This document shows, piece after piece, positions 1 to 6,372 of a stretch of 12,411 bases of DNA. Origin of the DNA: DATKKM01 sp035542855 (lineage in GTDB: Bacteria; Chloroflexota; Dehalococcoidia; SM23-28-2; RBG-16-64-32); assembly GCA_035542855.1 (NCBI GenBank), contig DATKKM010000145.1, positions 1-12,411 on the forward strand. The letters run 5' to 3'. The position numbers and the translations under genes are program-made. How positions within the stretch are numbered: position 1 is the first letter of the stretch; the number at the start of each line of letters is the position of its first letter. Under the pieces are notes generated by a model. That model was given only the letters and a program-made list of their open reading frames with translations. It was not told the origin of the DNA and made no database searches.

Positions 1-725
1 CTATCGTTTTCCCGGCAACACGCGAAGTCGTCCGCGGCTACGTGGACTACGCGCCGGACGCACCGGAAGACCTCACGACGATCGGTGAGCTGGTGCTGGC
101 CCCTCCGGCCCCGTTTATCCCGGCGGAGTGGGTTGGCAAGCCCGTGTTCCTAACCCTCGTCTGCTGGACGGGCGCTATCGAGGAAGGGGAGAAGGCGCTG
201 GAGCCGCTGCGCAAGCTGGCAACGCCTGTGGTGGACATAGTAGCCCCGATGCCTTACCCGGCGATCTACAACCTGACCGCGGAGGCAGCGGTCCCGCACG
301 GCAATTCAGTCCGTTCCCTGTTTCAGCGGGAGATCAGTGACGAATGCATCGACAAGATGATCGCCGCAATGCCGGCCGCGAAGGCGATGATGAACATGGT
401 CCAGATCCGCGGGTTAGGCGGCGCCCTGGCAGCAGTCCCTGCGGAGGGGACGGCATTCAGCGACCGGGACGCCCGTTACCTTACTACCGTGATCGCCGTC
501 TGGGCGGACGAGAACGAAGACGCGACGCCTCACCGGGACTGGATCAGATCGCTCTACGACCAGATCAAGCACGAGGCATCCGGCGTGTACGTCAACTTTC
601 TCGAAACGGAGACCTACGAGCGCATCCAGGAATGTTACGGCGAGAATTTTGAGCGGATGGTGGAACTGAAGCGAAGGTACGACCCGGCGAACATGTTCCG
701 GTTTAACCAGAACATCAAGCCGTAA
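1..725 (+). CDS. FAD-binding oxidoreductase, berberine-bridge type, C-terminal part (5' truncated by window)
   Basis: The reading frame is already open at base 3, so the gene starts upstream of the window; the GTG at 42 is internal and not a start. About 240 C-terminal residues are visible. The segment with LAPPAPFIP followed by GKPVF and the C-terminal end YDPANMFRFNQNIKP match the end of FAD-linked oxidases of the BBE (berberine/berberine-like) family. In these the C-terminal tail with the Asn-rich F-R-x-N-Q-N-I signature packs against the flavin. The N-terminal FAD-binding PCMH-type domain lies outside the window. These enzymes oxidise sugars, alcohols or amines with O2 or another acceptor; the substrate here cannot be told. 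A gap of 161 bases separates the stop (TAA) from the hydrogenase operon, so I see no sign that the two are linked. Family assignment is fairly sure, function is not. Confidence 0.85.
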   Translation, partial: IVFPATREVVRGYVDYAPDAPEDLTTIGELVLAPPAPFIPAEWVGKPVFLTLVCWTGAIEEGEKALEPLRKLATPVVDIVAPMPYPAIYNLTAEAAVPHGNSVRSLFQREISDECIDKMIAAMPAAKAMMNMVQIRGLGGALAAVPAEGTAFSDRDARYLTTVIAVWADENEDATPHRDWIRSLYDQIKHEASGVYVNFLETETYERIQECYGENFERMVELKRRYDPANMFRFNQNIKP

Positions 726-779
726 GGGAATAAGCGGCGGATGTCGAGCTGATAACGAAAGATCGGGGAGGAGCACCAG

Positions 780-814
780 CAGCAGGTCATCGCCCTTCGT
801 ACCTGCTGGATGAC
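780..814. repeat. Inverted repeat with two overlapping pairings upstream of the hydrogenase operon
   Basis: CAGCAGGT (780-787) and ACCTGCTG (801-808) are perfect 8-base inverted arms separated by 13 bases. A second pair, GTCATC (786-791) and GATGAC (809-814), overlaps the first, so only one of the two hairpins could form at a time in RNA. No T-run follows, so it is not an ordinary intrinsic terminator for the upstream oxidase gene. It lies about 75-105 bases before hydB, where an operator or a leader structure would sit. Its role is unknown. Confidence 0.4.
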
Positions 815-852
815 GCGCCTGGCTCCGTGCGCGGGGGCAGCCCACCTCAGTA

Positions 853-879
853 GTCGACGCGCGGCAGAGCTTCTAGAAT
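853..879 (+). promoter_or_regulatory. Candidate promoter of the hydrogenase operon, possibly leaderless
   Basis: TAGAAT at 874-879 is a 5/6 match to the -10 consensus and ends 7 bases before the hydB ATG at 887. Transcription would then start at or next to the start codon. The -35 side is weak (GTCGAC at 853-858, spacing 15). No Shine-Dalgarno sequence is visible before 887, and an in-frame TAG at 851 rules out a start further upstream. These facts together fit a leaderless transcript, but the call rests on one hexamer. Confidence 0.35.
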
Positions 880-886
880 AGCGTGG

Positions 887-2026
887 ATGGTGCAGCAGAA
901 GCTGAGCAGGGTAATCGATCGGGAAGGCCTGCAGCGGCTCTTCGATTCGTTGCGCGGGCTCGGCTACACAGTCGTAGGGCCTACGCTTCGTGAGTCGGCG
1001 ATCGTGTACGACGAGATCAGCTCCGTGAACGACTTGCCGGCGGGCTGGACAGACGAGCAGGACGGGGGAACATACCGTCTCAAGCGCCGGGACGATGCGG
1101 CCCTCTTCGGATACGCAGTAGGGCCACATTCGTGGAAGAAGTACCTGCTGCCGCCGGTAAGCACGCTGTGGCGGGCGAAGAAAGACGGCAGCGGCTTCAC
1201 GGTCATCGATCAGCCGGAGGACGCCCCGCGATACGCGTTCATCGGCGTGCGTTCGTGCGAGCTGCACGCCATCGCCATCCAGGACAAGGTGTTCCTTCGT
1301 GGCCAGTACACCGACAGCATCTACGCCTCCCGGCGAGAGGACGTGTTCATGGTCGCCGTGAATTGCGGACAGGCGGGGGGCACGTGTTTCTGCGTCTCGA
1401 TGGAGACGGGACCCAGGGCGACGGACGGCTATGACATCGCGCTGACGGAGATCGTCGCCGACGGCCGGCACGAGTTCCTGGCTGAGCCCGGCACGGAGCG
1501 CGGCGAGTCGCTGGTCTCAGCCCTGACGAGCCAGGTCGCGACGAACGACGACGAGCGCACCGCCGACGCCATCGTCGAGCGCACGGCGGCGAGCATGGGC
1601 CGGACGATGGACACGAGCGGCATCAAGGACTTGCTGGCGCGGAACTACGAGCATGACCGCTGGAACGACGTTGCGAACCGGTGCTTGACGTGCGGCAACT
1701 GCACGCTGGTCTGCCCCACCTGCTTCTGCACAACGGTGGAAGACGTGAGCGACCTCCGCGGCGAGGAGGCGGAGAGAGTCCGCAAGTGGGATTCGTGCTT
1801 CACTATGGACTTCACGTACACGGGTGCGGGCAGCGTCCGCAGTTCTGCCAGGTCGCGCTACCGGCAGTGGATGACGCACAAGCTGGGCACCTGGATCGAC
1901 CAGTTCGGGACGTCCGGGTGTGTGGGTTGCGGGCGCTGCATCACCTGGTGCCCCGTGGCGATCGACATCACGGAGGAAGTGCGGGCGATACGCGAGAGCG
2001 ACTCACCGGAAGCGAGGGCCGGCTGA
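887..2026 (+). CDS. hydB: Group 3b hydrogenase iron-sulfur subunit (sulfhydrogenase beta-like, 4Fe-4S dicluster protein)
   Basis: This 379-residue cytoplasmic electron-transfer subunit would carry electrons between the hydrogenase small subunit and the flavin subunit HydG. The C-terminal part has two ferredoxin-type [4Fe-4S] motifs: C266-x2-C269-x2-C272-x3-C276 (CLTCGNCTLVCP) and C345-x2-C348-x2-C351-x3-C355 (CVGCGRCITWCP). Extra cysteines at C160, C167 and C169 (NCGQAGGTCFC) and at C279 and C281 are typical of this family and could hold a further cluster. The length is near that of known HydB proteins. The ATG at 887 is the first possible start after an in-frame TAG at 851. No Shine-Dalgarno is visible, and the start may be leaderless. 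It is the first gene of the operon, and its stop is followed after 2 bases by the cyclic-nucleotide-fold gene. The subunit assignment is supported by the order hydB-hydG-hydD-hydA that follows. Confidence 0.88.
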   Translation: MVQQKLSRVIDREGLQRLFDSLRGLGYTVVGPTLRESAIVYDEISSVNDLPAGWTDEQDGGTYRLKRRDDAALFGYAVGPHSWKKYLLPPVSTLWRAKKDGSGFTVIDQPEDAPRYAFIGVRSCELHAIAIQDKVFLRGQYTDSIYASRREDVFMVAVNCGQAGGTCFCVSMETGPRATDGYDIALTEIVADGRHEFLAEPGTERGESLVSALTSQVATNDDERTADAIVERTAASMGRTMDTSGIKDLLARNYEHDRWNDVANRCLTCGNCTLVCPTCFCTTVEDVSDLRGEEAERVRKWDSCFTMDFTYTGAGSVRSSARSRYRQWMTHKLGTWIDQFGTSGCVGCGRCITWCPVAIDITEEVRAIRESDSPEARAG

Positions 2027-2028
2027 CT

Positions 2029-2493
2029 ATGAAGGGCATTGAGGCGCTTCTGGCCGAGCACCCGTTCTTCCACGGCCTGGCGCCGGAGTACGTGGAGCTT
2101 ATCGCCGGCTGCGGTTCCAACGTGGCCTTCAATGAAGGGGAGTACGTGTTTCACCAGGGGGAGCCTGCCAACCGCTTCTACATAATCCGCCACGGGCTGG
2201 TGCAGCTCCAGATATTCGTGCCGCACCGGGGTCCCCTGGCGATCGAGACAGTGAGAGAAGGCGAAGTGTTCGGCTGGTCGTGGCTGTTCCCGCCGTACAC
2301 CTGGAGCCTCGACGCCCAGGCGATACAACAGACCCGCGCGGTGGCGCTGGACGGTGCTTGCCTGCGGAGAAAGTGCGACGAAGACCCAAAACTGGGCTAC
2401 GAGTTGATGAAACGGTTCGCGCCAATCATTATCGAGCGCCTGAACTCCACGAGGCTGCGACTCCTTGACATCTACGGGCGTGCCCCCGCGTGA
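2029..2493 (+). CDS. Single-domain cyclic-nucleotide-fold protein of the hydrogenase operon
   Basis: The product has 154 residues and consists of one cNMP-binding-type beta-roll (about residues 10-115) followed by C-terminal helices. It has no helix-turn-helix domain, so it is not a Crp/Fnr transcription factor. The start of the fold is clear (HPFFHGLAPEYVELIAG, then GEYVFHQGEPANRFYIIRHG). At the phosphate-binding cassette, however, where Crp has FGE...R-S/T-A, this protein reads FGWSWLFPPYTWSLDAQA (residues 81-98). The ribose-binding Glu is Trp and the phosphate-binding Arg is missing. From memory, cNMP-fold proteins recur in bacterial group 3b operons with a similar GWSWL-PPY motif. That would suggest an allosteric or assembly partner of the hydrogenase whose ligand may not be cAMP. 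The ATG at 2029 lies 2 bases after the hydB stop. Fold is confident, role is inference. Confidence 0.8.
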   Translation: MKGIEALLAEHPFFHGLAPEYVELIAGCGSNVAFNEGEYVFHQGEPANRFYIIRHGLVQLQIFVPHRGPLAIETVREGEVFGWSWLFPPYTWSLDAQAIQQTRAVALDGACLRRKCDEDPKLGYELMKRFAPIIIERLNSTRLRLLDIYGRAPA

Positions 2494-2494
2494 C

Positions 2495-3325
2495 ATGCCG
2501 GCGGCGGACCCGATGGTCCCGCTGCCCTACCGCGTACGCCGCAGCGTGCGTGAGACGGACGACGTGCGGACGCTGACGCTGGAGCCGGTTGGACAGACGC
2601 TGGCGCCGTTCAGGCCGGGGCAGTTCAACATGGTATACGTCTTCGGGGTCGGCGAAGTGCCGGTCTCGATGAGCGGCGGCCTGCCCGGACAGCCGACGAT
2701 GATGCACACGGTCCGTGACGTTGGGCTCGTGAGCCGGGCGATTGCCGGCGCGAAGCCGGGCGATGTTGTCGGCCTGCGCGGGCCGTTCGGGTGCGGATGG
2801 CCGCTGGCGGACGCGGTGGGGAAAGACGTCGTGATCGTCGCTGGCGGGGTGGGGCTGGCGCCTCTGCGTCCGGTGATCGTGCAGTTGCTCGCTGAGCGTG
2901 AGCGGTACGGCAAGGTATCGCTTCTGTACGGGGGCCGCACGCCGGCCGGGCTCCTGTACAGGAGGGAGCTGGAGCGCTGGCGCAGCCGGTTCGATATCGA
3001 AGTCGAAGTCACCGTGGACGCCGCGGGCGAGGGCTGGCGCGGCAACGTGGGCGTCGTCACGAGCCTGCTCGGCCGGGCGCCGTTCGACCCCTCGAAGACG
3101 ATAGCGATGTGCTGCGGGCCAGAGGTCATGATGCGCTTCACAGTCGCCGGCCTGTTGGAGCGCGGCGTGCCTTCAGAGAGTATCCACCTCTCTCTAGAAC
3201 GGAACATGAAGTGCGCAATCGGCTTCTGCGGCCACTGCCAGTTCGGGCCGGAGTTCATCTGCAAGGACGGCCCAGTCTTCCCCTACGCGCGGGTGGAACG
3301 GCTGCTGAAGGTGAGGGAGCTGTGA
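2495..3325 (+). CDS. hydG: Group 3b hydrogenase FAD/NAD(P)-binding [2Fe-2S] subunit (sulfhydrogenase gamma-like)
   Basis: This is a 276-residue flavoprotein of the ferredoxin-NADP reductase/PyrK type, expected to exchange electrons between NAD(P)(H) and the iron-sulfur chain of HydB. An FAD-binding barrel fills about residues 10-105 (RPGQFNMVYVFG and GEVPVSMS; the latter stands where relatives have R-x-Y-S). The NAD(P)-binding half begins with VIVAGGVGLAPLRP (113-126) and includes CCGPEVMM near 206-213. The C-terminus binds a [2Fe-2S] cluster through C240, C245, C248 and C256 (CAIGFCGHCQFGPEFIC). I place the start at the ATG at 2495, directly after the preceding TGA. A TTG 30 bases upstream is in frame but would need a rare codon, and an ATG at 2513 is also possible. 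The gene ends with a GTGA overlap with hydD. Whether NAD or NADP is preferred cannot be read from the sequence. Confidence 0.88.
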   Translation: MPAADPMVPLPYRVRRSVRETDDVRTLTLEPVGQTLAPFRPGQFNMVYVFGVGEVPVSMSGGLPGQPTMMHTVRDVGLVSRAIAGAKPGDVVGLRGPFGCGWPLADAVGKDVVIVAGGVGLAPLRPVIVQLLAERERYGKVSLLYGGRTPAGLLYRRELERWRSRFDIEVEVTVDAAGEGWRGNVGVVTSLLGRAPFDPSKTIAMCCGPEVMMRFTVAGLLERGVPSESIHLSLERNMKCAIGFCGHCQFGPEFICKDGPVFPYARVERLLKVREL

Positions 3326-4107
3326 GAAGCTCGCGGCGCAAGCCCAGGCTGGCGGTCTGGAAGTTTGCTTCGTGCGACGGGTGCCAGCTAAGCCTGCTCA
3401 ACTGCGAGGATGAGCTGCTGACTATTGCTGGGGAGATCGAGATCGCCCACTTCCTGGAGGCGTCGCGGGCCACGGTTAGGGGCCCCTACGACGTTTCGCT
3501 CGTCGAAGGCTCCATCACGACTCCGGGCGACGCCGAGCGCATCAAGCAGGTGCGCGCCGCATCCAGGCACCTCATCACGATCGGCGCCTGCGCGACCGCG
3601 GGCGGCATCCAGGCGCTGCGCAACTTTCGCGACGTCGATGAGTTCGTCTCGATCGTCTACGCGACGCCCGCATACATCGACACGCTGAGTGAATCAACGC
3701 CGATCGAGCACCATGTGCGTGTCGACTTCGAGCTGCGCGGCTGCCCGATCAACCGGGGCCAGCTTATCGAGGTGATCAGCGCCTACCTCGCCGGGCGCAA
3801 GCCGAATACGCCAGCCCACAGCGTCTGCATCGAGTGCAAGCAGCGCGGGACCGTCTGCGTGATGGTTGCGCAGGGCACACCGTGCCTGGGCCCCGTGACG
3901 CACGCCGGTTGCGGCGCCATCTGCCCCGCCTACAACCGCGGCTGCTACGGCTGCTACGGACCAAAGGAGACGACGAATACGCCTTCGCTGAACAGCTGGC
4001 TGAAGCGCCTGGGCATGGAGGACCGGGACCTGGTCCGGGTTTACCAGACGTTCAACGCCGCGGAGGAGGAGTTCCGCCGGGCGAGCGAGGCACATGAGCA
4101 GGCGTAG
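3322..4107 (+). CDS. hydD: [NiFe] hydrogenase small subunit, group 3b (delta-like)
   Basis: This 261-residue subunit relays electrons from the NiFe centre through three iron-sulfur clusters. The proximal [4Fe-4S] ligands are C18 and C21 (SCDGCQLSLL), C90 (GACAT) and C141 (RGCPIN). Eight further cysteines in the C-terminal third are spaced C169-x2-C172, C179, C188 and C197-x3-C201, C208-x2-C211. This fits two more [4Fe-4S] clusters, as in group 3 small subunits. No twin-arginine signal peptide is present, so the enzyme is cytoplasmic. The start is the GTG at 3322, which overlaps the hydG stop as GTGA and is preceded by GAGGGAG. The frame is open further upstream, but that stretch lies inside hydG and adds no family sequence. 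The 3' end overlaps hydA by 14 bases, which favours translational coupling of the two hydrogenase subunits. Confidence 0.92.
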   Translation: MRSSRRKPRLAVWKFASCDGCQLSLLNCEDELLTIAGEIEIAHFLEASRATVRGPYDVSLVEGSITTPGDAERIKQVRAASRHLITIGACATAGGIQALRNFRDVDEFVSIVYATPAYIDTLSESTPIEHHVRVDFELRGCPINRGQLIEVISAYLAGRKPNTPAHSVCIECKQRGTVCVMVAQGTPCLGPVTHAGCGAICPAYNRGCYGCYGPKETTNTPSLNSWLKRLGMEDRDLVRVYQTFNAAEEEFRRASEAHEQA

Positions 4108-5392
4108 GACGATCAAGGTCGACGCCCTGGCGCGCGTGGAGGGCGAGGGCGCGATGTACATTCGCACTCGCGATGGGGCGGTGGAGGACGTGGAGCTGCG
4201 CATCTACGAGCCGCCGCGCTTCTTCGAGGCGTTCCTCCGCGGCCGGAGCTTCCGGGAGGCGCCGGACATCACGGCGCGCATCTGCGGCATCTGCCCAATC
4301 GCTTACCAGATGAGCGCCTGCCACGCGATGGAGGATGCCTGCGGCGTGACAGTGGGCGGGCAGCTGCGCGAGCTGCGCCGGCTGATCTACTGCGGCGAGT
4401 GGATCGAGAGCCACGCCCTCCACATCTACATGCTCCACGCGCCCGACTTCCTGGGCTACGACAGCGCCGTGCAGATGGCGAGGGACCATCCAGACGTCGT
4501 TGACCGCGGCCTGCAGCTCAAGAAGGCGGGCAATCAGATCGTCGAGCTGATCGGCGGCAGATCTGTCCACCCGATCAACGTCCGGCTGGGAGGTTTCTAC
4601 AGTGTGCCAACGAAGGCTGCACTGGTGCCTTTGGCAGACCGGCTAAAGTGGGCGCGGGACGCTGCGCTTCAGACGGTACGCTGGACCGCCGGCTTCGATT
4701 TCCCGGAGCTTGAGCGCGACTACGAGTTCGTTGCGCTGCGCCACGCGGACGAGTACCCCTTCAACGAGGGCCGTCTCGTCTCGAGCGCCGGACTCGACAT
4801 CGACGTGCGGGACTTCGACAACACGTTTGAGGAGGAGCACGTCGAGCACTCCAACGCGCTGCAATCACGGATCAAGGGCCGCGGCGCCTACCTCACGGGC
4901 CCGCTCGCGCGCTACAACCTGAACTTCGGCGTCCTCTCCTCGCTCGCGAAAGACGCCGCGAAGGAAGCAGGGCTCGGCCGGGAGTGCCGCAACCCGTTCC
5001 GGAGCATCGTCGTCCGCAGTGTGGAGGTGCTGTACGCCTGCGACGAGGCGCTGCGCATCATCGATGCCTACGAGCCGCCGGAGCGCCCCTACGTCGAGGT
5101 CACGCCTCGTGCCGGCACGGGCTATGGTTGCACCGAGGCGCCGCGCGGCAGCCTCTACCACCGCTACACGATCGACGATGAGGGGACGATCCTGGACGCC
5201 CGGATAGTCCCCCCGACGTCGCAGAACCAGGCCATGATCGAGGATGACCTGCGCGAATTCGTCTCCGCGCGGATCGGCATGCCGAAGCAGGAGCTGACCT
5301 GGCAGTGCGAGCAGGCGATCCGCAACTACGACCCGTGCATCTCTTGCGCCACGCACTTCCTCACGCTGCACATAGACGAGGAGGAAGCGTGA
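4094..5392 (+). CDS. hydA: [NiFe] hydrogenase large (catalytic) subunit, group 3b
   Basis: The 432-residue catalytic subunit splits or forms H2 at a NiFe(CN)2CO centre. The four Ni/Fe-binding cysteines are in place: the L1 motif RICGICP (C64, C67) and the L2 motif DPCISCATH (C415, C418). L1 has Tyr71 where the general RxCGxCxxxH pattern has His. The motif ESHALHIYML (105-114) and the segment TEAPRGSLYHRY (347-358) resemble group 3b and other group 3 enzymes. After H421 there is an 11-residue tail (FLTLHIDEEEA). This is where the maturation peptidase cuts once nickel is inserted, so the protein is made as a precursor. The cognate peptidase gene begins 4 bases before the end of this one. The group assignment rests on the hydB/hydG neighbours and overall likeness to the Pyrococcus alpha subunit, recalled without an alignment. 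Confidence 0.93.
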   Translation: MSRRRTIKVDALARVEGEGAMYIRTRDGAVEDVELRIYEPPRFFEAFLRGRSFREAPDITARICGICPIAYQMSACHAMEDACGVTVGGQLRELRRLIYCGEWIESHALHIYMLHAPDFLGYDSAVQMARDHPDVVDRGLQLKKAGNQIVELIGGRSVHPINVRLGGFYSVPTKAALVPLADRLKWARDAALQTVRWTAGFDFPELERDYEFVALRHADEYPFNEGRLVSSAGLDIDVRDFDNTFEEEHVEHSNALQSRIKGRGAYLTGPLARYNLNFGVLSSLAKDAAKEAGLGRECRNPFRSIVVRSVEVLYACDEALRIIDAYEPPERPYVEVTPRAGTGYGCTEAPRGSLYHRYTIDDEGTILDARIVPPTSQNQAMIEDDLREFVSARIGMPKQELTWQCEQAIRNYDPCISCATHFLTLHIDEEEA

Positions 5393-5883
5393 CGGGCCCC
5401 CCTCGCGTGCTCGTGATCGGCGTTGGCAACGAGTACCGGGGCGACGACGCTGTCGGGCTGGCGGTGGCGCGGCGGCTGCGCGAATCGCCCATGCCGCAAG
5501 TTGCGGTCACGGAGGCGACGGGCGAAGGCGGGCGCCTGATCGAGGCCTGGAGCGGCTACGGCGCGGTGGTGATCATCGATGCGATGCGCTCCTCCGCCGA
5601 AGCCGGCACCGTGCGGCGCGTCGATGTTACATCGGAGCCTGCGCCGGCTTGCTTCAGCCACCGCTCCACGCACGCCATCGGCGTCATCGATGCGGTCGAA
5701 GTCGCGCGGGCGATGGGCCGCATGCCTGGCCCCGTGATTCTCTTTGGGATCGAGGGGGCCTGCTATGGCGCCGGCGCGGCGCTTTCGCCGCAAGTTGCGG
5801 CAGCGGTGCCTGCGGCCGTCGAAGCGGTTAGCCGAGAGGCGCAGCGGCTGCTCCAAGCCATGGAGGCGGACGCACGTGCATGA
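5389..5883 (+). CDS. Hydrogenase maturation endopeptidase (HycI/HybD-like family)
   Basis: This 164-residue protease is expected to remove the C-terminal tail of the HydA precursor after nickel insertion. The family signature GVGNEYRGDDAVG (11-23) is present. The likely nickel-sensing residues are E15, D64 (VIIDAM) and H95 (STHAIG), matching the Glu-Asp-His set of HycI and HybD. The GTG start at 5389 overlaps the hydA stop as GTGA. It has a strong GAGGAGG Shine-Dalgarno within the end of hydA (5378-5384). Immediate coupling to hydA supports it as the dedicated peptidase for that tail. The gene end overlaps hypA by 8 bases. Confidence 0.92.
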   Translation: MTGPPRVLVIGVGNEYRGDDAVGLAVARRLRESPMPQVAVTEATGEGGRLIEAWSGYGAVVIIDAMRSSAEAGTVRRVDVTSEPAPACFSHRSTHAIGVIDAVEVARAMGRMPGPVILFGIEGACYGAGAALSPQVAAAVPAAVEAVSREAQRLLQAMEADARA

Positions 5884-6139
5884 GCTATCGATCGTTAAGG
5901 ACGTAGTGCGCAAGGCTGAAGCGATCGCGCGCGAGCAGAACGCCAATCGCGTTGTGGAGGTGACTTTGCAGCAGGGATCGCTCTCCGGGCTGTCACCCGA
6001 GGTCCTGCGCGGCCACTTCGCGGAGGCGGCGCGTGGCACCGTGGCGGAAGGCGCCCGCGTGGAAGTGCTCCTGGCCGAGGGCGTTACCAGCGGAGCCCAG
6101 GAGCTGACGCTGGTGAGCGTGGAGGTGGAGGTAGACTAG
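5876..6139 (+). CDS. hypA: HypA-like nickel metallochaperone lacking the zinc-binding domain
   Basis: HypA delivers nickel to the hydrogenase large subunit, usually with HypB. The N-terminus MHELSIVKDV carries the Met1-His2-Glu3 nickel-binding set, and QQGSLSGLSPEVL (32-44) matches the family. The usual length is about 113-118 residues; here it is 87. The missing part is exactly the CxxC...CxxC zinc-finger insertion: the strand VEVLLAEG (62-69) passes through a few residues into the last strand ELTLVSVEVEV (76-86). The protein has no cysteine at all. The open frame runs straight through and the last strand is kept, so this looks like an in-frame loss and not a broken gene. The GTG at 5876 (V-H-E read as M-H-E) is fixed by the family N-terminus and by GGAGG at 5862-5866. 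An ATG at 5880 is out of frame. Confidence 0.85.
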   Translation: MHELSIVKDVVRKAEAIAREQNANRVVEVTLQQGSLSGLSPEVLRGHFAEAARGTVAEGARVEVLLAEGVTSGAQELTLVSVEVEVD

Positions 6140-6141
6140 CC

Positions 6142-6372
6142 ATGTGTGTCGCGATCCCCGGTAGAGTGATCTCGGTCGACGGCGATGGTGCGCTGGTTGA
6201 GATCCGTGCAAGGAGACGCCGCGTCTTGACGGTACTGCTGCCTGACGTGCGGCCCGGCGAAATGGTGCTGATATCGAACGGGATGATCGTGGAGCGGCTG
6301 AGCGAAGACGAGGCGTCGGAGCGCGATGCGATCTTCGGGGCGATGCTGGAGGCAATCGATGAGACTACGTAA
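6142..6372 (+). CDS. hypC: HypC/HybG/HupF-family chaperone with Ser in place of the iron-binding His
   Basis: HypC proteins carry the Fe(CN)2CO unit from HypD to the hydrogenase large subunit. This 76-residue homologue has the N-terminus MCVAIPGRV with the essential Cys2. The C-terminal half reads GEMVLISNGMIVERLSEDEA (39-58) where E. coli HypC has GQWVLVHVGFAMSVINEAEA. The His that helps hold iron (His51 in E. coli) therefore falls on Ser45. A C-terminal helix follows (about 56-72). The ATG at 6142 lies 2 bases after the hypA stop with GGAGG at 6127-6131. The gene overlaps the next one by 14 bases. Family membership is sure. Whether it still shuttles iron alone is open, because a nearby protein has a domain with both residues (see 7351-8100). 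Confidence 0.9.
   Translation: MCVAIPGRVISVDGDGALVEIRARRRRVLTVLLPDVRPGEMVLISNGMIVERLSEDEASERDAIFGAMLEAIDETT

Noticed and set aside
635..1471. Long minus-strand open frame opposite the start of hydB
   Set aside because: It lies antisense to a gene with clear family motifs and spans the intergenic region without a Shine-Dalgarno. Its composition (Arg/His/Val-rich) is that of an antisense shadow in GC-rich DNA.
2029..2493. Reading this gene as a Crp/Fnr transcription regulator
   Set aside because: The protein ends after the nucleotide-binding-type domain; no helix-turn-helix is present.
3109..3321. Upstream extension of the hydrogenase small subunit frame
   Set aside because: The frame is open but lies within hydG and adds residues unlike the family. 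The GTG at 3322 with its Shine-Dalgarno gives the normal N-terminus.
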